A stretch of 64,000 nucleotides of DNA, from NCBI GenBank assembly GCA_013076295.1, contig RQOL01000660.1:4898001-4962000 (forward strand). The letters run 5' to 3'. Each line of letters opens with the position of its first letter. Position 1 is the first letter of the stretch. The DNA is from Sanderia malayensis. Its lineage: Eukaryota > Cnidaria > Scyphozoa > Semaeostomeae > Pelagiidae. Positions 10,022 through 19,597 of this stretch are shown one piece after another. The position numbers and the translations under genes were made by a program. A model generated the notes under the pieces. The model was not told the DNA's origin. It saw nothing but the letters and a program-made list of their open reading frames with translations, and did not search any database.

Positions 10022-10229
10022 CTGCAACATAATGTACTTTCTTCTGCTTTGCAATGCAAATGTAAAATTCAAAATAAAATCAACGAAACCGCTAATGATC
10101 TATATCAACAGTCGAAAACAGGTGACTGGTTCGTTTCCAGACCACTAGTCCATAGACTACTCCACAATAGTGAGCTATGGAGCCATAAAATTAAGATGTA
10201 TGGACCACGATAAAACATCATGAAAAAAC

Positions 10230-10520
10230 AATAGATGTCTTCTGGCGATACTTACTGCGGAAAATCCTGGACATAAAGTGGCCGCAGAAGATCTCAAACG
10301 ACGATCTAAATGAGAAAACTAGAATTCAAAAGTGGACCAGAAAGGTTAAGGAGAGAAGGCTGAATTGGTACGGGCATCTACCGAGACTTTCAGAAAGTAC
10401 TCCAGCAAAGAAGACACTCAGAGAAGCACAAAGACCAGTAAAAAAGTCAAAAGGCGGTCAAAAACTAACATGGTTAAAGATAGTAGAACGTGACTTAGAA
10501 AAGGTGGAGCTTAGAATAGC
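10230..10520 (+). pseudogene. LINE reverse-transcriptase C-terminal remnant
   Basis: One frame reads as the C-terminal tail typical of non-LTR retrotransposon ORF2. It has RKILDIKWPQKISND followed by RLNWYGHLPRL and a GGQKLTWLKIVERDLE block. In this family the W-Y-GH-RL motif follows the thumb region. There is no catalytic core here, so it is a 5'-truncated fragment, ending near a GA microsatellite at 10602-10625. Confidence 0.75.
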
Positions 10521-10601
10521 TAAAGGTAGTGGTAGTTATAGTATTGGGCCACTTTGGCAGGTCTTGGTTCACCACGCGATGCCCCAGTGACGCAAGCGTT
10601 C

Positions 10602-10625
10602 CAGAGAGAGAGAGAGAGAGAGAGA
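10602..10625. repeat. (GA)n microsatellite
   Basis: About twelve uninterrupted AG/GA dinucleotides directly downstream of the LINE remnant. Confidence 0.9.
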
Positions 10626-10762
10626 CTGGCCTGCTGCTCTTTCTTTGGTTCCCACCTGTCCGGGCCCTCTTATCTTTGTTTCTTCTACTTCTACCCTATC
10701 TTGCGACACTTGCTCGGACAGGACAAGATGTACTGGCCGTAAAACTGTGTTTTCCCTAGCCT

Positions 10763-11337
10763 CATAGGCGTAGAGTTATATTTTCTCCAGGGGGGGCTCA
10801 AGTGGAATTTTTTTGGAAACTTCATTCTGGGTTTCTTATGATACGGGAAACAAACAAAAAAGTAATATCAGTTTAAGCAGTAACCTTTCTACTTGGGTAC
10901 CCAAAACGTATTCTTTCTAAGAGTATTTTTATTTACAAAAGAATTCATAAGTTCATCGGTCAAAAAATGCATAACGTCATCTTTGTGAACGTTCATAATC
11001 GCAACGGTGTTCAGTCGCTCTTGAGACATTTTTGATCTCAGGTAACTTTTTAATCGCCTTAGGCCTGAGAATGATCTTTCTGCTGTACAACTTGAGACAC
11101 TCTTATAATTTATAATAGAAATTCCGGTGTCGGCTAACAACAGGGTGTTTGTTATCTCAAAGATCTGAGTTGTGAAAGTTAGTGAGAAATTTCTACTTCC
11201 CAAAGCAACATCTAACGGATACAGCAACAGCTAAATGATTGAATGGACCGTTAATTTCTCAGGGGGGGCGCAGCCCCCCCTGAGAAGGACCCAGGAGGGG
11301 CTTGAGCCCCCGAGCCCCCCCAAAGTCTACGCCTATG
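10763..11337 (-). mobile_element. hAT-superfamily transposon relic, copy 1
   Basis: 575 bp, bounded by the terminal inverted repeat CATAGGCGTAGA and by an exact 8-bp target duplication CCTAGCCT (10755-10762 and 11338-11345), the size made by hAT transposases. On the minus strand, 10889-11227 encodes the C-terminal dimerisation domain (hATC), with the signature AERSFSGLRRLKSYLRSKM. The rest of the transposase is gone, so it is non-autonomous. A second copy lies at 56810-57275. Confidence 0.9.
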
Positions 11338-12156
11338 CCTAGCCTGACAGTAAAACTGAGTGTAAAGCTGGGCTGAGTTTTCTGCAGGCAAAAAGGCCGG
11401 CCGCAGTGGACAGAATGTCCCAAGTTTGCATTGTTTTATTGTCCGCACAGAAATTCTTCGACCATCTGGTAATTCCTGAAATTACATAGTTAATCCATAC
11501 AAAGTAGACCCTTCATGAAAAGTATGTAGTGCGCATTATGTTATTGCCCTGCAAATTAGGAAATTGTTTCATTGAAATTGTTTGGATACATGGCTCGATA
11601 GCTTGCCCAAAGTTTTTTCCATGTGCCCATCAGCCTATGAATTCTTAATTACACACTTACACTTAACCATGTTCTTTTTTAAAAACCCACGTGCAGCTCC
11701 TAAGATTTGGAGAACTTCCTTGTTAAAATGAGTTCCAAAAACTTCATCATCTCATCTCAGCAGCCAAGCCAGCACGTAAACGCATGGAATAAAAACATCT
11801 CCGCTTCCGGGATATCTCGGCATGATCTGGCAAGATCGCGTAAACAGGCCATTTCGCAGCCCGACCCTAAGACCCCAGACCCCTGCCCTGACTACATAGA
11901 GTCTTTGATAATGTTTTAATTGACTGTGCAAAAGTGCAGCATATAAAGAAATGCACGAAATTTGGCCGTTTGAAGGTTTTTGGCCGAAACGAAAATACAA
12001 CAAGGTTCTTCATGGAGCTTGAGCAGTGGACAATATGGCGCTTTGAGTGGAGGCAGAATTCAAACAGTGAATTTCAATTAGTGCCATTGGATATGAAGTT
12101 TCGCATCAGCGGCTTTATCGAGTCGAATTAGGCTACTATCCAAAAACCTTTGGCCT

Positions 12157-12987
12157 TTGACCGTGTCAACAATGGCATTTGCATTGCGCCACAAAACTTT
12201 AAGCGATGCTAATGCCTCAAAGAAATTTGTTGTTGTAACAAATTTCATTTATTTTATTCTTGAGAAATATAAGAAAAATCTCTTTATTTGTGGGGGTCTT
12301 CGAGTGAGTGATACGATCATACAATTGCGAATTATGGAATTTCTTCGTGCCCTGGAAAGTAATTTAAATCACCCTTTCATCGAAGAAGAAGAAGTACATG
12401 TTTTAGTTAAAGAAGATGCAGCAGTTGAATACTTGAGACATTTACCGCTGAAGAACAGCGAGAAAATGGTCATACATGTTCCAGAAGAAGACGTCAGCAT
12501 GAAAACACAGTTCAAATATGCTGGACAATGTTTGGTGAGTAAAATAGTTGCCATAAGTCATCAAGATAATCAATTTGGCAAAGGATGGGATAAATTTAGA
12601 CCAGCTATCTTGAAAGAGAAACGTATTGCCTATGGACTGACAAGACATACACCTGAGGATGCTCCTTGTGCTTCTACAAAGTCGTCTCCAAATTGCGACC
12701 CAGGCTATCCCTACGTTGGGAGTCACGACGTTTTCATGTTTTATATGAGAGAGCCACTCACATCACAGCAGTTGAAAGATATTGGAAACATTACTCCAAA
12801 TCTAAACGGTATGGAAAATGTATTAATCTGGGTCTTCATTAATAGATGGAAGTTTAAGGTATTAAATCCGTGTCGTCTTCTCTTTGTTCATCATCACCAT
12901 TGCATACCGATTCGAGATCAAGGCAGAAAAAGAGTTAACACAGCAAAAACTACTGGCCTTGCAAAATCTACTGATAAGCTAGAATAA
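12157..12987 (+). CDS. Intronless ORF resembling a glycosyltransferase-like family; function unassigned
   Basis: The frame is open for 277 codons; the first ATG is at 12172, giving about 271 residues. The pattern reminds me of a conserved hypothetical glycosyltransferase-like family: LRALESNLNHPFIEE with HVLV, then QCLVSKIVAISHQDN, then GSHDVFMFYMREPL, then KVLNPCRLLFVHHHHC. In that family a short region after the IVAI strand usually holds an acidic metal-binding motif; here it reads HQDNQFGKG, so catalysis is doubtful. There is no intron and no clear neighbouring exon. It may be a single-exon gene, a retrocopy or the last exon of a longer gene. The family match is from memory of the pattern and needs a profile search. 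Confidence 0.45.
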   Translation: MTVSTMAFALRHKTLSDANASKKFVVVTNFIYFILEKYKKNLFICGGLRVSDTIIQLRIMEFLRALESNLNHPFIEEEEVHVLVKEDAAVEYLRHLPLKNSEKMVIHVPEEDVSMKTQFKYAGQCLVSKIVAISHQDNQFGKGWDKFRPAILKEKRIAYGLTRHTPEDAPCASTKSSPNCDPGYPYVGSHDVFMFYMREPLTSQQLKDIGNITPNLNGMENVLIWVFINRWKFKVLNPCRLLFVHHHHCIPIRDQGRKRVNTAKTTGLAKSTDKLE

Positions 12988-13084
12988 TATTTGAACCATA
13001 CAATGTGACATGAATGAATTTATTTGTATTCATACCACTCATTTGGTGCCCACATATTTGCAATTGTAGTAATTTGTTGATGCT

Positions 13085-13278
13085 GCTGCGTAGCGGAGTG
13101 AAGCGAAGCGGCCGCGCAGCTGAATATAATCGAGTCCTTGTCGAGAAAAAATCTTCTTTGTCTCTTTGTTTGTTTGTGTTGTGTCATTCTGGCCACCGCG
13201 TGGCCTCAAATCTTCCTCCAAACTAGCGAGAAAAAACGAGCGAGGCGCAGGGACGCAATGTAGTGAGTCTAGTGCATA
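13085..13278. repeat. Foldback element fragment, family shared with 36117-36250
   Basis: The right side reads CGAGCGAGGCGCAGGGACG followed by CAATGTAGTGAGTC. It matches the termini of the palindromic element at 36117-36250. A GC-rich palindrome near 13100-13120 marks the left part. Confidence 0.5.
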
Positions 13279-13662
13279 CGCACGTTTTTATATCTTATCA
13301 AACCATAAAACTAAGAGGAACTTAATTATCTTTAGGACTATCCTTTTAGTTCAATGGGTCAACGTCAAGTGCACTGAACATTTCACTGAACGGCAATGAG
13401 CATTCCCGAATCAAAACAAACCTTACATGAAGTAGTGATTTGCGGCGCCTTGGCTGACAAAAAATGGTGCGAACTGAAAACTTTCCGTCCGACTACAAGC
13501 TTTCATCTTGATAAATGAGTCAATTTCCATAATAAATATCAATGTAAAACATCAGAACAATCAATAACAACGTACAAAAAACTTGTACTCAGTAAAACCT
13601 TAAAAATATAAATTGCTGTTCTTATAACGTTTATGTTCTGTGTAAAAATACAAATACAAGGT

Positions 13663-15262
13663 TCATCTTCTTCTTCGGAAGATTTCCAAAAACTTCTTCT
13701 CTTTCTTCTTTGCTCTCAAATTATCTGCTTTGTTCGCAATTATCTCCGCTTTCTTGCCCACTTCTTCTATTCTTCCAAAAATTCTTTCATTTTCATCTTT
13801 AATACTCTTCCGCATTTGTTGGATTTCTTCTTCCCTTTTCTTAATTTCATTGAAGACTTTATAATGGCCTTCCAGTATTTTATTTAGCTCAGAATTTGTC
13901 TTGAAGAGAAGACATTTTTCTTCAATTGCCTCTTTTAGTTTTCCTTGCTCTTCTTCGATGCAAACCTGCAATGATGCAATCAGCTTGCTCTTTTCCTGTA
14001 CTTCATTCTCCGCCATTTCAAGTCGACAAGCATTTTCTTGATTAATGCTTTCTTCGACAAGAATCTTTTGCTTTAAAGCTTCATTTTCTTCGCTTAGCCT
14101 CGCAAGATCGTCATCCTTAGATGCAATCAGCTTGCTCTTTTCCTGTATTTCATTCTCCGCCATTTCGAGTCGACTAGCATTTTCTTGATTAATGCTTTCT
14201 TCGACAAGAATCTTTCGCTTTAAAGCTTCATTTTCTTCGCTTAGCCTTGCAACATCGTTATCCTTAGATGCAATCAGCTTGCTCTTTTCCTGTATTTCAT
14301 TCTCCGCCATTTCAAGTCGACTAGCATTTTCTTGATTAATGCTTTCTTCGACAAGAATTTTTCGCTTTAAAGCTTCAATTTCTTCGCTTAGCCTCGCAAG
14401 ATCGTTATCCTTAGATGCAATCAGCTTGCTCTTTTCCTGTATTTCATTCTCCGCCATTTCGAGTCGACTAGCATTTTCTTGATTAATGCTCTCTTCGACA
14501 AGAATCTTTCGCTTTAAAGCTTCATTTCCTTCGCTTAGCCTCGCAAGATCGTCATCCTTAGATGCAATCAGCTTGCTCTTTTCCTGTATTTCATTCTCCG
14601 CCATTTCAAGTCGACTAGCATTTTCTTGATTAATGCTTTCTTCGACAAGAATTTTTCGCTTTAAAGCTTCAATTTCTTCGCTTAGCCTCGCAAGATCGTT
14701 ATTCTTTGCTTCAACTTTGCTTGCAAGCTCAACCTTGTCCTTTCTGAGCTTTTTGATCTTATGGGTTTCCCTACCAAACAATTCCTTAATTATTTCTCCT
14801 TGCTCTTCGGCTAAAGAAACCAACTCTTTCTTATCACCCTTCAAACTTGAGATCTGCAAACAAATAAAACCTATTAAATATAGACAAATATTCAAAACAT
14901 TAGCTAGATTTAGACCATGTGTTCGAAACAAGAAAGCTTTATTTTGATTGCTGAATATTCACCGTTTCATCGAGGCTTTCCCTTTTTGTTATCTCTTCCT
15001 TTTGTTCTTTCACTTTTCTAAAATAAATAAAAAACAGAACAACGTAAGAAATCAACTAAACAAAACATCAACTCAAAATCAATTAACCGTTTTATTGTTG
15101 GTGATTATTGCAAACTTACTTGAGAAGAAGAGAATTCATTTTTTCGGAAGATTCGAGTTTCTTCTGAGTCTGTGTAAGTTGACTCTTCAACTCGACTTCT
15201 TCCCCAACAGTTCGCAAAATTTGATCATCCAAGCATTGATTTTCAACACTAGATGACGACAT
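13663..15262 (-). CDS. Three-exon coiled-coil protein with five 48-residue repeats
   Basis: Exons 15120-15262, 14963-15017 and 13663-14853 join in frame (143 + 55 + 1191 nt), giving 462 residues and a stop. The donor of exon 1 is GTAAGT and of exon 2 GTGAAT; both acceptors follow T-rich tracts. The protein is almost entirely heptad-like and charged. Its centre holds five near-identical units of 48 residues (144 bp), each with LARLSEE, KRKILVEESINQENASRLEM and KSKLIASK. No signal peptide or membrane segment is seen, so it is probably cytosolic, nuclear or cytoskeletal. The similarity is as strong at DNA level as in protein, implying recent duplication or gene conversion. I do not recognise the family. 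The start at 15262 is the first ATG of the open frame. Confidence 0.8.
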
Positions 15263-15410
15263 CTTGATGTAATATTATCACAAATGTATCAATCACTTTT
15301 CGAACAAATATCTCTATTGACGATTCACTGAAAGTACTCCAAGTGTAGACAATAAAATTTGTGAATCACCAACTCGGGAACAGCTTACTTATAATACTTC
15401 GATTAGATTT

Positions 15411-15458
15411 TGATTGTGACGTCGATTTAATGAATTAATTTCGGTTACGTCACAATCA
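15411..15458. promoter_or_regulatory. Perfect palindrome with CRE/ATF-like half sites upstream of the coiled-coil gene
   Basis: TGATTGTGACGT (15411-15422) and ACGTCACAATCA (15447-15458) are exact reverse complements around a 24-nt AT-rich spacer. Each arm carries TGACGT, the CREB/ATF half site. It lies about 150-200 bp upstream of the ATG at 15262, so a promoter role is plausible, but this is inference. Confidence 0.4.
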
Positions 15459-15839
15459 GAGAACGATGTTTCAATGATCAATTGTGCCGTGGCAAGTCTG
15501 TCCTCTCGTGACAAGTCTGTCCTCTGACGTAGAACATATAATCAACCAATGGCGGGTGCATGTTGGTATTACGTAGAACTACGTGGAATTGGTATTGTTT
15601 AACTGACCAGGGGGACAACAAATGTTTCTTCATCTACCATTTTGAAGTAATATTTCGCGAAGATTGGGAAATCAGGGAAGCCTGCAAGTTTTAGTTAGGC
15701 CTAGTGAGTTGTATTAACGTATGTGCCAATTCTGTGAAATAAAATTATTTATTCAGCTGCAGTTTTGATCTGCTGTTTACTACCATTATTGAAAGTTTGC
15801 AGCATTTCATCTAGGGGATTCAAGGATTAGTAGTAATGC

Positions 15840-16356
15840 AAGCTGGTATGGTATGGACAAATCTGTTCTGAGGTGAAATGAAAAAATACTGGGATCTGTT
15901 AATGAGAACTGGAGAACTGAAGAACTGTTCTATAGAAATAAAGACATTCTTGAACTTACAAATACCATAGCACAACCATTAATGGAATTGTCAGTATTTG
16001 TTGGGAACTCTACTTTAAAAAGTGGAAAATTAAAGATTTTATTCAAAGATTGCACAGAAGAAGTCATTGATTAGTGAGATATCATAGCTACTTTTAAAGA
16101 AGTGGATACATATATGGGTGCAGTTATACAGATTCTTTATATTTTCAAAATAACAGCATTAAAACGAGATGGCATAGTACATAACCGTAATGCATATATT
16201 GTGAGAGAAAGGTCACAAAGATATTTAGAGTCACAAGAAGTTTTTCATTCACAAAGGATTATGAAAGAATGGAGCAGCTTGCTACATAAACTGATAAATG
16301 CAAAAGATATGGTTTCATTCAAGAAACCACATGACAAACAAATATATTCAACTTAA
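15840..16356 (+). pseudogene. Broken ORF of unknown origin
   Basis: The plus strand holds a Lys/Glu-rich frame interrupted by a stop at about 16073. It continues as an 84-codon stretch to 16356. It looks like a decayed coding segment, perhaps from a mobile element. I see no recognisable motif. Confidence 0.25.
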
Positions 16357-17144
16357 ATTGTGCAAGTTAAGATTAAAATACATCATGTTCACTTTTAGAA
16401 TTTTAAACAGTGTCTTGTTGATATTTTGTAGTTTATATAGTTTATAACATTGTATTCGCATAATCTAGTATTATTTTTGACATGTATGCATACAAGGGGC
16501 TTTAAACAGACACTGATGACTGAATGTCATTTTTGATCATTTATGTAATCTATCTTGATAAGCAAATAATAATTTTATACAAATTATAATTTCATAGAGT
16601 AAAGCTGTCATCAAGATGGAGTTACTTTGTCATATGTTGTAACCAAAGTGTCAATTTATTTTTCTGAAAAAGGGTGGAAGTTTTCTGCTGGTCTCACCTT
16701 ATACCCATTTGAAAGTGCATATTGCCCATTGTGATCAATTTCCTTATTGAAACTATACAATAAATAAAACAATGCCAGGTACCATCCTCAAGAAATCTAA
16801 GACTGTATTTCCCTGACTAAATGAGCACTTTAGTCAGTATTTTTTAGAGCAGCGTTGATTAAACAGGTTTTTGGGTTGTTTCTGGGTATGTTATTGCAAC
16901 CTTAACGAATAGAGAACGAGACACGTTTTTGGACTAGCGGAGTTTTTGTTCATGAAGTTAAAAAAAGATGATATTGAAAGAAAACGCCGGACCCGTTTTC
17001 TCGAGAGAGGGTGTTTATTTCTTATCGTTTGTTGATAGAGCACTTGTTCAAAAAGGAGTGCTTAGGAAAGACAAGAGATACGATACATAATATAAAAAGA
17101 GATACGGTATACAAAATTGCCGCGAGGAAATAGTTTTTCTTATT

Positions 17145-18525
17145 AGACAGGGCATATAACCTAACAAACTGACAAACATACTAAAATTTTTTCTTATAGC
17201 TGGAATCAATAGATTAGACCATGAACTTTCAGTGTTTGATGACGTCATAGGCAAATCTTATTAATTAAAGTGTGATTAATATTAACGGAATGAGATAACA
17301 AAACGAAAATTGCAAACTTTTTCAAAGAGTGCAATGGAGGTAACAGAGAGAGTTACGTTGAGACACGGGTGAAACATTATTTGAAAATGAAGTAAAATCA
17401 TCAACTCCGTTTTTGCCAGATCCAGACTCTTTGTGTGCAGAAATAAAGCGTGTGCACCTACAATGTTACATTTGGCGAAATTGTTTGAAATACTCGTTAA
17501 CAACTGTAGCCATTGCGAACTTCGGCTGGACAATTGATTATATCAAATCTACAACCACACCCAAATGGATCATTGCAGAGCAACTCCCTAATTCACTCAT
17601 TCGCAGAAAGAAACCGCGATCAGATCAGAAGGCTCCGAAGCAGACGAAGTAATTGAAAAAGATGAGGGAGAGCCACCATGCAAGAAGAAACAACAAAGAA
17701 ACGTAAGCTGCCAAAAAAGATTGAGAGCGAGATGCAGTATAAAGCATTTACTGATGAAGTGCGTCCAAAAAAAAGATTAAGGCGTTTCTGAATGGGAAAG
17801 TGATTTCTCGTCCTCTGAGTTAGAGAAGACAGACTTTTCTTAAAAGTTTCAGCTTTTAACGTAGCCTATTGTATACCGGGTGCCAAGACAGCTCCGCCTT
17901 TTGGTAACTTGCACTTCTAGACATGTAAAATCGAAAATGATAAATTATTCCTTAACAACTTCCAAAGATAGAACTTCGAAAGCGATAAATCAACAAAATG
18001 TGTGAAACCAAGTTTTGGTATGGAAAAGTGAAAATAAAATCAGCATTATTGATGTGCATCCAAGGAAAGCCTTGTATTTTTGTGCCACGAAACGGGGAAA
18101 TTTTTTAAAAACTCCGTATAGTGCTCGTTTTTCATACTGGAGTGTACGGATGTCGTCTTATTGAGATAATTTACATTTATAAGTCATTGAAACAAACTGA
18201 CTATACAAATATAAGAGAAAAAAATTGATGACGTCATCGACCAAAATGCTGATCTTATCAAAAGTTACAAAATTATATATCATGCTTTAGGCTTATATGA
18301 GCTATTCCCAAAATTGCAATTTACAGTTTGTTATCTCATTTCTGTTAACAGTAATCGCACTTTAATTGATACAATTTGCCTTAATATGACGTCATCAATC
18401 AGGTGAGAATAAAAAGTTTTTCGGAAAGGTATGGTGGGTATGGTAAAGGTAAAGGCATCCATCAATTCCAGCTATAAAAACCAGCATTAGCATGTTTGTT
18501 AGTTTGTCAGACTGTATGGCCTCTC
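17145..18525. mobile_element. Degenerate inverted-repeat element with internal ORF relic
   Basis: Sequence at about 17145-17305 returns inverted at about 18310-18525. Shared landmarks are AACAAACTGACAAACAT, TATAGCTGGAAT, TGATGACGTCAT and GAGATAACAAA. Between the arms, 17413-17652 (plus) is open and carries RVHLQCYIWRNCL and FGWTID, with a basic tail reading on in a shifted frame. This resembles the tail of cysteine-rich proteins carried by some animal transposons, but I cannot name the superfamily. The arms are diverged, so it is old. Confidence 0.45.
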
Positions 18526-19315
18526 TTTTATGTAAATATTTTACACCGTGTATTAAAAATATAGATAATTTATGGTTAGATATTTGCCCTTTATGGCGGA
18601 GGATAGCGCTTACTCGAAAAACCCTGGAAATCGATGAAAACCGTCATTTAAAGCAAGCACAAGTGTTATATCCATCTTCATACGTAGCAAAATTGTTGAG
18701 CTCAAAGCGAGTGTGCTTAAAAGCCCTTTTACTTAGCGTTCATTATTAAAAGCTCTTGTTTTGGTTCACAGATGACAAACTATTGTTGAAGAGCTCCGCC
18801 CTCGATTGACCCCGCCCCTGAATGATCACAGTATTTGGAAGAGTGAAACTCTGGTTAATGAAGTAAATGCGGTAAGTAGCCAATCATAACTTATATCCTT
18901 GTTGTTGATAAGAGTCAGTTTTTTCTCATCTTTGGAACTATTCGCTTGCATCTTGAACATCGAGTAAATATGGTCAGGTAGGGAGTAGTAGAATAAAAGG
19001 AGAATAGAAGTATTATTGATGTGATTGCATAGCGTAACGCTTGAGTCTGGTTGAAATCCAAAGAAAACGTACCCTGTCATGCCCAGTGTCCCAATAGGTC
19101 TCAGTACAAGCAAAAATCGCAAAAGTCATGAAAACTCAATTTCATTAAAACTGGCTGAAAATCAGTATAAAGTACAATTTTGGGCCGCTGGATTTGAAAA
19201 TGGAATTTATTTTTTGACGTTTTCATGTTCTGGGGGCATAAAATGGGGATTTTGCGACTCCATTATAATGTAGAGGTCTCGGTCTCAGATTTATTTTTTT
19301 AGATTTTTGGCGCGG

Positions 19316-19415
19316 NNNNNNNNNNNNNNNNNNNNNNNNNNNNNNNNNNNNNNNNNNNNNNNNNNNNNNNNNNNNNNNNNNNNNNNNNNNNNNNNNNNNN
19401 NNNNNNNNNNNNNNN
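19316..19415. other. Assembly gap (100 N)
   Basis: Exactly 100 N, the usual placeholder for a gap of unknown length. Any 5' exons of the UBAP2/UBAP2L-like gene could be hidden here. Confidence 1.
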
Positions 19416-19429
19416 AAGGATCACTAATG

Positions 19430-19532
19430 AACCAATTCTTATAAAACAAATCTCTATAATTCGAACTTTTTGTAATTCGATCATTTTCACGCTTCCTCAG
19501 GGTGTTCGAATCAGACACAGTTGACTGTACAT
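19430..19532. repeat. Truncated small TIR element
   Basis: It ends in TTGACTGTA and contains AATTCGAAC motifs in both orientations. The same terminal motif (TACAGTCAAATCTGCATA) opens another copy at 63951, the right edge of the window. A TA-flanked end suggests a Tc1/mariner-derived MITE. Its other end lies in the assembly gap. Confidence 0.45.
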
Positions 19533-19597
19533 ATGTTTTGTTCATGTTGAGCCTAACACATAACAATAATTGTTTATTTTGTTCTAATTTTATTTAG

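Noticed and set aside
12984..13300. tRNA or other structured RNA gene in the GC-rich palindrome
   Set aside because: No cloverleaf or box A/B pattern; it matches a dispersed foldback family.
13633..13887. Plus-strand Phe-rich ORF
   Set aside because: Antisense shadow of the coiled-coil gene.
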